Assembly: GCA_015179045.1 (NCBI GenBank)
Contig: WHUZ01000082.1
Span: 218,041 to 282,040 of the forward strand
Length of the DNA stretch: 64,000 nt
Direction of reading: 5' to 3'
Source of the DNA: Kalaharituber pfeilii
Taxonomy: Eukaryota > Ascomycota > Pezizomycetes > Pezizales > Pezizaceae
The notes under the pieces are model-generated. The model was not told the origin of the DNA. It did no database searches and was given only the letters and a program-made list of their open reading frames with translations. Position 1 is the first letter of the stretch; each line of letters opens with the position of its first letter. Below are positions 12,002 through 22,875 of the stretch, in pieces. Both the position numbers and the translations under genes were made by a program.

Positions 12002-12620
12002 GCATTCCTGACTTGCGCGAGCATATTCTCGCCTATTGCCCTAGGCTCACCCTACACAGGCTCGTAGGGCAACCCGCATAGAGGTCGGAACAATGAGGAC
12101 GTTGGGCTTCTCCAGATAACTTGCACAGCAGCTCCAGTAGAGATGAATTGAATTTTTTTTTTTTTCCCTTTTTTTTCCCCCATTGTTCCTATGCAGCTCA
12201 AATTAGACTTTGAATCTGGTTGAGCTGCTGGCGCAGCCTCACCGCTAAGATCGTGACTAGAAACGCCTTTCAAAGAGATAAGCTCAACTATGTACAGTGA
12301 TCTTTGCCAGACGGAAAGGCTGGCTATAGTGTTGAGGCCTCAGGCAATTGTATATCCTAATAGCAGTCACGCGAGCTGGGTTCAACATCCCATCTTTTCT
12401 TTCGAATACCGACTCTACCAATTGGTCGCGACGCCGTAACCGAGGGGTGCCCCGCATCGAAAATTACATCAATATGAAGCTCGGGACCGCTCGAGCAAGT
12501 ATCTCAGCCTTGTCTATGGGATTGAGCCACAGCGTTCGACAGGCGAGGGAGAGCATTGGAGGTGATCGAAATCTATCGCTCTACCCAGTTTGTACGCCAA
12601 GTACATTAAAGCAGCGCAGG
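12002..12620. other. intergenic, no gene recognised
   Basis: A mixed T/C tract lies at 12149-12180. An open plus-strand frame from 12348 of about 90 codons before the inserted T tract has no recognisable motif. Confidence 0.4.
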
Positions 12621-12632
12621 GGTCGCTGCTAC

Positions 12633-12699
12633 TTTTTTTTTTTTTTTTTTTTTTTTTATTTCACGTAACCCCGCGTGCAGCTTTTCGCCATGGCAGGGC
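12633..12699 (-). mobile_element. micro-retroposon, family B
   Basis: A 67-bp insertion with its tail seen as a T run. It is bounded by GGTCGCTGCTAC at 12621-12632 and 12700-12711, a perfect 12-bp target duplication. On the minus strand it starts at GCCCTGCCATGG. Confidence 0.9.
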
Positions 12700-13105
12700 G
12701 GTCGCTGCTACAATGAACAACAACATGCACCATTTGCATCTGAGAGCCATACTAGTGGGAAGCATCAAACAATATACCACTTTGATGACCAGCAGTCACC
12801 ATCAGCCATGGGAGTTTTGGTAGCAGAAGGACCATTGGGATAGAAAAAAGAAAAGGAAGAGGCAGGCATTTAAATATCTAGTATGGAGAGTAAAGAGAAT
12901 ATAGAGCTATTCTGCCCAGTAAAGGAGTGGAAAAAGAGGTTTATAGTAATCATAGAAGGCAGGCAATTCGATGTGAAGAGGGCCAGAGAGTAGTACCAAT
13001 TTATAGAATACTAGACTGCAAAGGTGGAGGATGCTCTATAGCAAGCTGAGAGGAACGTAGTAGCCCTTTTGAGTGCAAAGAATCTTATCCTGGCTTCGCT
13101 AAGCT

Positions 13106-13172
13106 TTTTTTTTTTTTTTTTAATATCACATGACCCCGCGTGCAGCTGTTCGCCAAGGCAGGGCAAATCCAC
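13106..13172 (-). mobile_element. micro-retroposon, family B with 8 extra 5' bases
   Basis: Bounded by GCTTCGCTAAGCT at 13093-13105 and 13173-13185. The core is typical, but GTGGATTT precedes GCCCTGCC on the minus strand. This is the exception to the otherwise fixed 5' edge. Confidence 0.85.
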
Positions 13173-13539
13173 GCTTCGCTAAGCTAACTTAGCTAAGTAT
13201 GGAATTAGACGATGGGGAAAATCAACTAGGAGAGGTTTAATACTACAAAGTTATACTTTATCTTAAGTAGAACTTTGTCAGTTTAACAATAAATTTGGTA
13301 TTAAATGTAATATAAATACTAGAAAACCGGTCTTCTTATAGGAGCTATAGCAATTCCTAAAGAAGTATATAAAGTTAGGGAATTAATTTCAACCCATATT
13401 TTTTTCTTCTAAAATAGCGAATAAATTTACATAGGTTTTAATAGATACCAGTTTGGGTATGGAAATACTGATCTCGCTAAAGCGAAATACAGGAGAAGAA
13501 TTATTTAATAGTATAAAGCCTTATTTAAAACAATAGCAA

Positions 13540-14037
13540 CGGCGGAATCGGAGAAGTGCAGCTGCGGGGAGGTCCAGACGGGGGAGCACCTAGCCTTCCA
13601 GTGCAGTCAGCAGAGGTTTCGCCCAGAAGGCTTCAGAGAATGGGGGGATGTGGAGAAGAACTGGAAAAGGACGGCAGAGAATGGGGAGGAGTGGGATGAG
13701 TTGGAAAGGTTCTTTTCCGGGATCAAGTTTTAGGAGCGCGCCGTGCGATAATTTTCGTTCCGGTTTGCGAAGGTGTGGAGGGTTTTTAGTGCGCCGCGCG
13801 ATTTACCGACCCGGGTCGGGGTAAAATTAGTTTGCCGTCGGGGAAGTTTGCTTGCCGGGATGCAGAAGAGGGAGGGGGGAGAGGGGGAGATATATAGTGG
13901 AGCCTCAGGTTCTAGAAGTAGATAGAAATTTCTTTGTTTGTTAAGCCTGTTCGAGGGCTTGCCCAGGGACCCTGCCATGGCTTGGCGCTGCAAGCGGGAT
14001 TATGTGATGTAAAAAAAAACAAAAAAAAACAGAAAAA
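13540..14037 (+). mobile_element. 5'-truncated LINE B 3' end
   Basis: Flanked by AACAATAGCAA (13529-13539 and 14038-14048). It opens inside the C-terminal region of the LINE polyprotein (ESEKCSCGEVQTGEHLAFQC, a C-x-C-x7-H-x4-C knuckle), then QQRFRPEGFREWGDVEKNWK, then a 3' untranslated region that ends with the family B core (CCCTGCCATGG..GCGCTGCAAGCGGG..ATGTGATG) and an A-rich tail. It is the parent of the family B micro-insertions. Confidence 0.85.
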
Positions 14038-14689
14038 AACAATAGCAAGAAAGATTGCTATAATAGAATCAAATATCCTAAAAATTTTAGTGAGAAGGAG
14101 TTGGAATTTGCTCTTATCTTTTAGTTAATTTCTGATTATCGGTACAATATTTACTACTCGCTATTCTATAAAAGTTATGAGATATAGAAGTAAGTAGAGA
14201 TTAGTTAATAATTTGAAGTATATATAGTAAGTAAGAAGGTATAGGTTAAATAAGTATATATTATTAGAGAGGAAATTGTAATATAGTAGAGAAGAATTAA
14301 GTAAAATAATAAGATAAAAAGAGTTATTAAGAAAAATTATATTAGAAATATTATTTATATTAATAGTAGAGTAAGTCAGATAATTTTGATTTTATATTAT
14401 AAAAAGAGCATTAGTTAGACCTTAATTAATATTTAATAAATACAAGATACTATTTATCTAGTTTAGTAAAATATTTTTCTTTAACTCTAATAAGAGATTA
14501 AATTATAATTTCAGAAGTACTAGTTAGAGTTTATATTAGTTACAGGAATCGCAGCCACTCGTCGTAAGTACTGCTAGTTACGCCTCGCGCCGGATTGAAC
14601 CCAGTCGCATTTGATATAGCTTGCGCCTAAGCTAAAGGGGTGAAGTGCCAAGTAGTCCTGCAACCTGAGCTTAACTAAACAAGTATGAC

Positions 14690-15750
14690 AGGTCTCTCTC
14701 GCCAGCATTGAATTTGATAGATATGACAGGTCCGGCCCGGTGGCATGAGATGTGGCAGAATGAGTTGAATTTAATAGATATGGCAGGTCTGGCCCCACGG
14801 CCTCAGGTGAGGAAGAATGAGCTCAATTTTACAGGTATAGCACGCCCCACCTACCGCCGTGAGAGGAGGTAGAGTGAGCTGAATTTGACAGGCATGGAGG
14901 CCCAACCCGACGGCTAGTGAGCGGCACGAGCTAGCTCGAGCCGAGCTGGAGGGTGAGCTCGAGCCAGCTCGTGAGTAAGTGAGCTCGGCTCGAGCTGGCT
15001 CGAGCTGGCGTGGCATGAGCTCGAGCCTGGATTGATTATATTGACAAACTAAACTAAACTAAGGTAAATTTTCATCTTTCTCACTACTATCAGGTAAATT
15101 GTGCATTTCGAAGTTGTTGGTAGGTCAGAATGAGCTCCAAGTCTCTAATTATTACTATATTAGGTATTTACAGTTTATGAAACCTTGCACTGGCTAACCA
15201 TTTTAGCGAGCTGTCAAGAAAAACACAAGCATGATCTTGGCTCGTTTGAGCTCGAGCTGGCTCGGATCGTGCCGCTCACTACCGACGGCGTGAGAAAGTT
15301 GACAGGCAATGAATCCAACAGGCCAGGCCAGGCCACACCAACCGGAGGCCTGGACTGGCCTGGACCGTGAAATTCTGGGCCTGGCCTGGCCTGAACAATC
15401 AGGCCAGGCCGTGAGGGCCGCCTGGACCGGCCCAGGCGGCCTGAAACACTCAGGCCAACCAGGCCGGTCCAGGCCACTCAGGCCGGTCCAGACCATTCAG
15501 GCCGGTATGGCCGGCCCACGAGATGAGGCAGAATAAGCTGAATTTGGCACGTATAGCCGGCCTGACCTGACAGTGCGAGATTAGGCACAATGAGCTGAAT
15601 TTGACAGGTATGGCGGGCCCAACCTGCCGGCACGAGATGCTGCAGAATGAGCTGAACTTCACAGGTTTGGCTGGCCCTATGCGACGACGTGAGATGAGTC
15701 AGAATGAGCTGAACCTGACAGGTTTGGCAGGCCCTATTCGACGGTGTGAG
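14690..15750. repeat. compound minisatellite field, left part
   Basis: Contains a 57-bp unit repeated head to tail from about 14697 (each unit has AATTTGA..AGATATG and ends near AGAATGAGCTG), a GAGCTC-rich palindromic patch at 14928-15010, and a GC-rich short-period array at 15320-15515 built on GGCCGGTCCAGGCC. The 57-bp unit resumes at about 15520. The field is cut by the copia element at 15751 and continues at 21517. Confidence 0.75.
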
Positions 15751-16344
15751 TGACTGAACGTCGACCCTGATTCCGGATTCGCACTTAGAATAAGGAGGGC
15801 TTCGTCACGTAGGAAAAAACAAGAAAGAGCTTCTGAAGGAATAAAGAAGATCTGTACTGTTGGGTCCGTACCGTTGGGTCCAATAAGTCTGATTGATTAA
15901 AGAGATGCAGAATCAAACAGGATTATATACATAATGAGCATTGCATGACGTGACTGCAGAACCATGACTAGACAGGCAGGTGTAACATATCAGGCAGGTG
16001 CGGAAGTAACGGAATGCATGGCTTGCAACTAAGCGCTGTGGCGTGAAGTTGGTACTGTGGCGTTATTGCATGATTCAGACACATAATAGCAACGGAGTGT
16101 AGATCATGTGTATGTTAAATGAAAGAACAGAACAGCAACCAATAAACAGACGAAACAGCAGTTAGAGGGGATTATCTATTAGTAACAGTAACAGAAAGAA
16201 ACGTATCCATTAGTAACAGTAACAGGAAGAAACGTATCCATTAGTAACAGTAATAGAAAAAACATATCTATTAGTAACAGCAACATACGGGTAGCGGATG
16301 TTGATAGACAGCTCAACACGGGTGGCGGATGTCATGTTTCGACA
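15751..16344 (-). repeat. 3' LTR of copia 1
   Basis: 594 bp, from TGACTGAACG to TTTCGACA as written on the plus strand. It has TG..CA ends and contains repeats of ATTAGTAACAGTAACAG near 16178-16290. Confidence 0.93.
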
Positions 16345-16356
16345 CTCTCTCTCAGA
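16345..16356 (-). other. polypurine tract of copia 1
   Basis: TCTGAGAGAGAG on the minus strand, directly before the 3' LTR. The TGA in it is also the stop codon of the polyprotein. Confidence 0.75.
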
Positions 16357-19300
16357 CGGCACACCCGAAGTGTTGAGAGAACTTGGAGTGCTTGATATGC
16401 TCGAGAGGTTTCGTAAAGAGGTCAGCAGGATTGTCGTCAGAGGGGATGTATTCGATATCAAACAGCTTTCGTATGAGTGCCTCGCGCGTGAAGTGGTAGT
16501 GGATATCTATATGTTTGGACCTTTGAGAGATTTGCGGTTTGTTGGAAAGGTCAATGGTGGATGTATTGTCAGAGTGCAGGAGGATAGGGACTTCTAGCTT
16601 GAGTTCTTGAAATCCGTGCAGGTACCAAATTGCTTGTCTAGCAGCAACAGAAAGAGCCATGTATTCAGCTTCAGTGGTAGAAACTGATACTGAATTCTGT
16701 TTCTTGGACACCCAGGAAATCAAGCAGCCACCAAGTAAGAAACCATAGCCTGACCACGAACGACGAGTATCCGGACAGTTTCCATAACCGGAATCAGCGA
16801 ATCCAACAAGAGATAAAGAACCAGAACGCGGATAGTGAAGTGCCACATGACGAGTACCAGAGAGATAGCGAAATACTCTTTTAACAGCCTGATGATGCGC
16901 CTCAAGAGGATGAGAGCAGTACTGAGAGAGTAAAGAGACAGCATGTGCGAGATCAGGGCGAGTACCAGTAACCAAATACATGAGAGAGCCAATCATTTGT
17001 TGATAAAGATTGGTGTTGACAGCAGGCTCCTCTTCAGGGTAACCCTTGTGAAGTTTACCTTTCGGATCGAGGGGAGTGGAAACCGGACGTGAGTTTTCCA
17101 TGCCGAAACGACGTAGTATTTGATCGATGTATTGGGACTGATTGAGCTCGATGCTCTCTCTATTTTGACGAATTTCGATACCTAGTAACCATTGCAAGGG
17201 ACCTTTTACAGTCACCTGGAAATGAGACTGAAGATGCGCAGTTAGGCGATCTAGATCTGCCCTAGTTCCAACAATAGTTAAATCGTCCACATATACCACC
17301 AGAATGGTGCGACGTGTAGCATTGAAGTAGACGAAAACACAGGGATCGAAGTGAAGTGAACGGAACCCCATTTCAGCAACAACAGATGATAGCTTTTCAT
17401 ACCATTTGAGTGGTGCTTGCTTGAGTCCGTAGAGAGCCTTTTTCAGCAGAAGAACCTTTCCTTCTAGACCAATGCCTGGGGGCGGCAGCATCCAGATTTC
17501 TTCGCTGAGTTCTCCATTCAAGAATGCCGTTTTGATGTCCAATTGCTCAAGTTCTAGACCGAGAATAGCGGCAAGGGCAATGACGAGACGTAGGGAATCG
17601 TACCGTGTAACAGGCGCGAAAGTCTCTTCATAATCAATACCAGCTTTCTGTGAATAACCCTTGACGACTAGTCTAGCTTTGTAGCGCTCAATAGAACCAT
17701 CAGCATTCAACTTGATCTTAAATACCCATCTGCTGTGTATGGCCTTACGCCCTTTTGGTAGTTCTGTTAGATCGTGTACTTCCCAGACCTTTGCATCCTG
17801 AATCGACTGATGCTCCTCAATTATGGCGGTTTGCCATTTGTCCCAGTCTATGCATGCCATAGCTTCGTCGTATGTTTGAGGTTCATACGTCGCGCTGAGT
17901 CCGCTGAATCCGTAACGCACAGGGGCTTTACGCTCTCTCTGAGATCGGCGTAATGAACCTGATGTGCTAGGAGCTTGACTATTTTCAAAGAGGAGCTGAC
18001 GTTCAGCTTCATCATCAATTTCATCAAGTGAGGCGGAGGAAGGAGCAGAGGCGGAGGCAGAGGCGGAGGCTGAAGCGGGAGCTGAGACGGTCGATTGTGG
18101 AAGTGCAGCAGTGTCAATGTCGTCGAAAAACGAATTCGATGGATCTATGACAGAATGATGCGGTGTGGGAGTTGACGAACTGGATTCGGTATCACTACCA
18201 AAACTACCAGGCATAGATTGCTGTATAGGCGATGGACTATGCTGTGCAGGCGGAGGTGGGCTCAGGGTAACTTGAGATTCAGAGGTTGATTGAGCTGGTG
18301 GTGCTGGTGAGGCGGCCGGTTCAGGCGTCGGTAAGGCTGGTGACGGTGATACGGCCGGGACGGCAGAAACAGATGATGACGATGTTGCTGGGAACTCTAT
18401 ATCAGAGGACGTGTTGTTTGGTACAAACCGTACTTGATTAGATTCATTAACTGTTCTCTTAGATGGAATGTAAACGCGGTACATGGAATTACAAGTGTAA
18501 CCGACAAGACGACCTTCTAGTGCTCGCTGCTCCAGTTTGCTTCCAGGTCCCCTAGTTGATTCTGGAATATGCACATAGCACTGTGTGAAGAAAGGGCGGA
18601 GGTGTCCAACTTGCGGTCGTCGGTGGAGGAGTACTTCATACGGAGTTCTTCCCTGTAGAGCCGTATGTGGTAGGCGATTCTTGAGGTATACAGCCCAGTT
18701 AAAGGCTTCAGACCAAAGGAATTTCGGAGCATTTTGCATAGCAGGACGGCACATATTCGCAATGATAGCGTTGTATCTCTCAGCGATACCATTGGACTCT
18801 GGTGATGCGGCGGCAGTGGTTTGATGAGTGATTCCCTTCTCAGAACAATAATCAGACCACTCAGTGTTGAGGTATTCACCACCTCTGTCAGACCTGATAG
18901 TACGTGGGTACCGACCAGTGTTATTGGCGACTTTTTGACAGAGATCCTTGAGGTGTTTTACAGCCTCAGATTTCTGTTTCAGGAAGCGGATTTCTGCATA
19001 CCGCGAAAAGTCATCAATAAACGTCATGTAGTAGAGGGCGCCGCTTAGAGATTGTACCGGAAATTTGCCAGCGAGATCAGTGTGAACAAGATCGAAGGGC
19101 TCTGCGGCTCGCTGGTTTGTAGGGGGAGGAGTAACATGCTTGGAATTCGATTTAGCACACGCATCGCAGAAGAAGAAAGACGGGCGCTTTGGGATAATAT
19201 GACCATCAACATATCTATCAACAGCGGATGACCATGACTGTGGTGAGGTATGGCCAAGGGCTTCGTGCCAGTATTGGGTAGTAGAGAGATATGCGGTACC

Positions 19301-20743
19301 ATGTTGGATGAGACAAGAGACATAAAAGAGTCCATTCAAGTCATTCTTGTGTGTGGCAACAAAAACAATCTTATTATCACTCTTATAGCGCACCTGTATC
19401 CAATCATCCTCTCCAACCATACGAAATTTCCCCCGAGCTGCAATCTGCTTCCACGAAATTAAACATCCTGCTTCCCATCTAGGTATAAATAAAACATTCA
19501 ACAAGATTAGCTCAACGACATGACCGCCTACTTCCACATCCATCTTGACATTTCCCTTGTGAGTACTGAAAAGTACTCGCCCTCCACCAACCTTTATACC
19601 CACTTTGGATGGGCTTGGATCTAGGAGGTGGGAAAGGTCAGCTGTGATATGGTGAGTGGCGCCAGTGTCAAAGGCCCATACCTCGTATGTTTTATCTTGT
19701 GCGCTTTTTAGGGCGCTACCTAAAGGCGGAGAAGGAAGGATTTCGGGAGGGGCGGAATCATCAGCGAAGGTAAGGAAACAAGCGCCGGTTGCGACTTCGG
19801 AGACTTCGACGGCGAGGTTTGCGCTTCCGGAGGATGAGGCTGTGTTCTTCTTTTCTTTTGCTTCCTTAAGGACCGTGCACGAGGTATGTGTATGTCCTTT
19901 TGAAGAGAGGTTACGCTTCCAACAGTAAGAGCATTCGTCGGAGGGACATTGGCCCTTGCGTGGGGAGGAGGAGGCGGAACTGGTCGAAGAAGATTGTTGA
20001 TTCTCTTTTCTGGGCTTCTTCTTCTTGTTGTCCTTTTTCTTTGCAGCAACGAGGGCGTCGCCAGAGGAGGAAGAAGAGTTTGGAAGGTCCAGGAGCCGAG
20101 TACGGACATCAGCGTAGGTGAGGCCGTCTTTGCTTTGGAGATTGTCAACAATATTCTCCATCGAGGAGGGAAGCGTACGAAGAAGAAGCTGCGCTTTCAG
20201 CTCAATATCAGCAAGAACAAGCTGCAGTGCCTTCACGTAGGACCTTGAATTATCTGCCACATTGACTTTGTCAGCGAGACGAGTCCATTGTGCTTCAAAG
20301 GCCTGGATGTGCGCTGCGACGGTTGTGGAGTCGTCTTTCTTGAGATCCAGCAAGGTATTGAGTGTATGAAACGTAGAGGTTACATTCTTGCGGTCGAGTG
20401 TATCCTCCAGCTCTCTCCATGCTTCTGCTGCAGTCTTTTTCTGTGAAATGACGTGCTTATACTCGGGGGAGACTACTTGAACAAGATGGAATTTAGCCAT
20501 TTTATTCTTTCGCTCCCAGTTGCGATAGCGGTCCTGCTCCGGTTTGACTTCCGTGCCAAGTACTACTTCCAGTACATCAGCTGCGTCGAGAATGGTACGT
20601 GTTTCGCTTTGCCATACGTTATAGTTGGTTCCATCGAGAATTGTAGGAGTGGAAATCTTGATGGTGACGGCTTCCCATTTTTCGTCAGTTGGTGTGGGAG
20701 TAGTAGAGGAGGAGGACGAGGAAGAAGAACCGCGGTCGGCCAT
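16352..20743 (-). CDS. copia 1 Gag-Pol polyprotein
   Basis: One open frame of 1463 codons from MADRGSSSSS. Domain order, with rough residues: Gag 1-230; a zinc-knuckle-like CSYC..H..C with spacing C-x2-C-x9-H-x4-C near 270-290; protease (AFDTGATHH) near 359; integrase HHCC (WHEALGH..FFCDAC) 490-530; integrase core with HTDLAG near 556, RSDRGGEY near 619 and SPESNGIAERYN near 655; a Ser/Pro-rich linker; reverse transcriptase with QLDIKTAFLNG and YVDD; RNase H with STTEAEYMAL and HSDNTSTIDL. All catalytic motifs I looked for are present. The order PR-IN-RT-RH is diagnostic of Ty1/copia. No frameshift separates Gag and Pol. It is likely competent for movement. Confidence 0.95.
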   Translation of the reverse strand: MADRGSSSSSSSSTTPTPTDEKWEAVTIKISTPTILDGTNYNVWQSETRTILDAADVLEVVLGTEVKPEQDRYRNWERKNKMAKFHLVQVVSPEYKHVISQKKTAAEAWRELEDTLDRKNVTSTFHTLNTLLDLKKDDSTTVAAHIQAFEAQWTRLADKVNVADNSRSYVKALQLVLADIELKAQLLLRTLPSSMENIVDNLQSKDGLTYADVRTRLLDLPNSSSSSGDALVAAKKKDNKKKKPRKENQQSSSTSSASSSPRKGQCPSDECSYCWKRNLSSKGHTHTSCTVLKEAKEKKNTASSSGSANLAVEVSEVATGACFLTFADDSAPPEILPSPPLGSALKSAQDKTYEVWAFDTGATHHITADLSHLLDPSPSKVGIKVGGGRVLFSTHKGNVKMDVEVGGHVVELILLNVLFIPRWEAGCLISWKQIAARGKFRMVGEDDWIQVRYKSDNKIVFVATHKNDLNGLFYVSCLIQHGTAYLSTTQYWHEALGHTSPQSWSSAVDRYVDGHIIPKRPSFFFCDACAKSNSKHVTPPPTNQRAAEPFDLVHTDLAGKFPVQSLSGALYYMTFIDDFSRYAEIRFLKQKSEAVKHLKDLCQKVANNTGRYPRTIRSDRGGEYLNTEWSDYCSEKGITHQTTAAASPESNGIAERYNAIIANMCRPAMQNAPKFLWSEAFNWAVYLKNRLPHTALQGRTPYEVLLHRRPQVGHLRPFFTQCYVHIPESTRGPGSKLEQRALEGRLVGYTCNSMYRVYIPSKRTVNESNQVRFVPNNTSSDIEFPATSSSSVSAVPAVSPSPALPTPEPAASPAPPAQSTSESQVTLSPPPPAQHSPSPIQQSMPGSFGSDTESSSSTPTPHHSVIDPSNSFFDDIDTAALPQSTVSAPASASASASASAPSSASLDEIDDEAERQLLFENSQAPSTSGSLRRSQRERKAPVRYGFSGLSATYEPQTYDEAMACIDWDKWQTAIIEEHQSIQDAKVWEVHDLTELPKGRKAIHSRWVFKIKLNADGSIERYKARLVVKGYSQKAGIDYEETFAPVTRYDSLRLVIALAAILGLELEQLDIKTAFLNGELSEEIWMLPPPGIGLEGKVLLLKKALYGLKQAPLKWYEKLSSVVAEMGFRSLHFDPCVFVYFNATRRTILVVYVDDLTIVGTRADLDRLTAHLQSHFQVTVKGPLQWLLGIEIRQNRESIELNQSQYIDQILRRFGMENSRPVSTPLDPKGKLHKGYPEEEPAVNTNLYQQMIGSLMYLVTGTRPDLAHAVSLLSQYCSHPLEAHHQAVKRVFRYLSGTRHVALHYPRSGSLSLVGFADSGYGNCPDTRRSWSGYGFLLGGCLISWVSKKQNSVSVSTTEAEYMALSVAARQAIWYLHGFQELKLEVPILLHSDNTSTIDLSNKPQISQRSKHIDIHYHFTREALIRKLFDIEYIPSDDNPADLFTKPLEHIKHSKFSQHFGCAV

Positions 20744-20908
20744 TGTTGTTGAGGTGGGTACAAGCGCGAAATGACAGAAGAAAGGAAATCCAAGAGAATG
20801 TGAGACTTAAAGGAATGAGTGGTAACGAAGAGCGACGAGGCGAAATGAGAGGTGCGAAGAAGTGGAAGGAATGAGAGGTGCGACTTGATGCTTTGTTACA
20901 GCGTCAAG

Positions 20909-20922
20909 CCGGGCTCATAACC
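20909..20922 (-). other. primer binding site of copia 1
   Basis: GGTTATGAGCCCGG on the minus strand abuts the 5' LTR. It is the complement of an initiator-Met tRNA anticodon stem-loop (CTCATAACC), which suggests the half-tRNA priming known from Drosophila copia and Ty5. The same site is found in copia 2. Confidence 0.7.
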
Positions 20923-21516
20923 TGACTGAACGTCGACCCTGATTCCGGATTCGCACTTAGAATAAGGAGGGCTTCGTCACGTAGGAAAAAACAAGAAAGA
21001 GCTTCTGAAGGAATAAAGAAGATCTGTACTGTTGGGTCCGTACCGTTGGGTCCAATAAGTCTGATTGATTAAAGAGATGCAGAATCAAACAGGATTATAT
21101 ACATAATGAGCATTGCATGACGTGACTGCAGAACCATGACTAGACAGGCAGGTGTAACATATCAGGCAGGTGCGGAAGTAACGGAATGCATGGCTTGCAA
21201 CTAAGCGCTGTGGCGTGAAGTTGGTACTGTGGCGTTATTGCATGATTCAGACACATAATAGCAACGGAGTGTAGATCATGTGTATGTTAAATGAAAGAAC
21301 AGAACAGCAACCAATAAACAGACGAAACAGCAGTTAGAGGGGATTATCTATTAGTAACAGTAACAGAAAGAAACGTATCCATTAGTAACAGTAACAGGAA
21401 GAAACGTATCCATTAGTAACAGTAATAGAAAAAACATATCTATTAGTAACAGCAACATACGGGTAGCGGATGTTGATAGACAGCTCAACACGGGTGGCGG
21501 ATGTCATGTTTCGACA
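20923..21516 (-). repeat. 5' LTR of copia 1
   Basis: 594 bp, no difference from the 15751-16344 copy seen by eye. It carries the promoter and start of the element, which is transcribed leftward. Confidence 0.93.
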
Positions 21517-22875
21517 GTGAGATGAGGTAGAATGAGCAGAATTTGCAACATACGGTATGCATGACCCGGCGGTGTGAGATATGGCAACATGAGCTGAATT
21601 TGATAGATATCACAGGTCCGACCCGACGGCACGAGATAATGTAGAATGAGCTGAATTTGATATATGTGGCAGCCCGACCTGCCAGCGTGAGATGAGGTAC
21701 TATGAGCTCAATTTGACAGGTATGGCAGATCCGAGCCGGCGGCGTGAGGTGAGGTAGAATGAGCTCAATTTCACACGAATTGCATGCCCGACTAGACGGC
21801 ATGAGCTGAATTTGACACGTATAGGTGGCCTGACCCGATGAGGTGGAATGAGCTGGATTTGACAGGCATGGCCGGCCCTAGCCATTTCAGTAGCCATTTC
21901 TGTAGCCATTTTAGCAGCCATTTCAGCAGCAGTTTCTTTTTTTTTTTTTTTTTTTTTTATATCATTAATCGCTTGCCGCCCTATGGGCTATGGCGATACC
22001 GATTTATTAGCAGCAGTTTCAGCAGCCATTTCAGTAGCCATTTCAGTAGCCATTTCAGCGGCGATTTCAGTAGCCATTTCATCAGCCATTTCACCAGCCA
22101 TTTCACCATCCATTTCAGTAGCCATTTCGGCAGCCATGTCGGTAGCCGTTTGGCAGCCTTTTTAACATCCATTTTGGTAGCCATTTTGGCAGCCATTTCG
22201 GTAGCCATTTCTCTAGCCATATCAGTTGCCATTTTCGCCTGTAGCCCTTTCAGTAGCCATTTCAGTAGCGATTTCGGTAGCCATTTTATTCTGCATTTCG
22301 GCAGCCATTTCGGCACGTGATACGTAGTGGCAGTTCCGACCCGACGGCACGAGATGAGGTGCAATGAGCTGAATTTGACAGGTAGAGGAGGTACGGCCCG
22401 ACGGTGAGAGATGAGGTTGAATTTGACAGGTATGGCCGGCCCGATCCGACGGCACGGGATGATGCAGGATGAACTAAATTTGGCGCATGTAGCCGGCCTG
22501 ACCTGACGGCGCGAGATCAGGCACAATGAGCTGAATTTGACAGGTATGGCAGGCACGACCTGACAGTACGAAGAGCTGAATTTGACAGGTATTGCAGGCA
22601 ATGAATCCAACAGGCCAGGCCAGGCCAGGCCAACCGGAGGCCTGGACTGGCCTGGACCGTGAAATTCTGGGCCCGGCCTGGCCTGATTGTTCAGGCAAGG
22701 CCGCGAGGGCCGGTCCAGACCATTGAGGCCGGTCCAGGCCATTCAGGCCGGTCCAGGCCAACCAGGCCAACCACGCCGGTCCAGACGATTCAGGCCGGTC
22801 CAGGCCAGCCACGCCGGCCCAGGCCAATCAGGCTGTTCCAGACCATTCAGGCCAGCCAGGCCACACTCCGGGATT
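21517..22875. repeat. compound minisatellite field, right part
   Basis: The interrupted 57-bp unit array resumes at 21517. It is followed by a 12-bp array built on GCCATTTCAGTA (about 21880-22315), more 57-bp units, and a second copy of the GC-rich block (22600-22870) that starts with the same GGCAATGAATCCAACAGG lead-in as the left field. The two GC blocks are direct repeats of one higher-order unit. Minus-strand frames here (MATEMATEM..., WTGLNGLDRP...) are repeat artefacts. Confidence 0.75.
21937..22008 (-). mobile_element. micro-retroposon, family A
   Basis: A 72-bp insertion in the 12-bp minisatellite array, bounded by AGCAGCAGTTTC (21925-21936 and 22009-22020). On the minus strand about 11 bases precede ATCGCCATAGCCC. 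Confidence 0.8.

Larger units (their letters stand above)
12840..14565 (+). pseudogene. AT-rich transposon relic broken by TAG codons (RIP-like)
   Basis: Outside two later insertions (13106-13172 and 13540-14037) this stretch reads as a decayed protein in which most stops are TAG, as CAG-to-TAG change would give. One such piece is ENIELFCPVKEWKKRF then VKRARE-TAG-YQFIEY-TAG-TAKVEDAL-TAG-QAERN. The reading KALFKTIA is cut by the LINE fragment and continues RKIAIIESNILKIL afterwards. I do not recognise the family. The sequence is very low in C and G from about 13240 and again from 14050. Confidence 0.5.
15751..21516 (-). mobile_element. complete Ty1/copia retrotransposon 1
   Basis: A 5766-bp element with 594-bp LTRs that look identical by eye, a 5-bp target duplication GTGAG (15746-15750 and 21517-21521), a single intact polyprotein, a primer binding site and a polypurine tract. 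Identical LTRs mean a very recent insertion. The target was the 57-bp minisatellite field. Confidence 0.95.

Noticed and set aside
12348..12668. Plus-strand frame of 106 codons
   Set aside because: Its end is a Phe run translated from the T tail of the family B insertion at 12633, and the rest has no recognisable features.
14575..14680. tRNA gene on the minus strand (GGGTTCAATCC box)
   Set aside because: The T stem does not pair and no acceptor stem could be formed; probably part of the neighbouring repeats.
21838..22742. Open frames in both strands across the minisatellites
   Set aside because: Periodic repeats of 12 and 57 bp leave all phases open; the translations are pure repeats.
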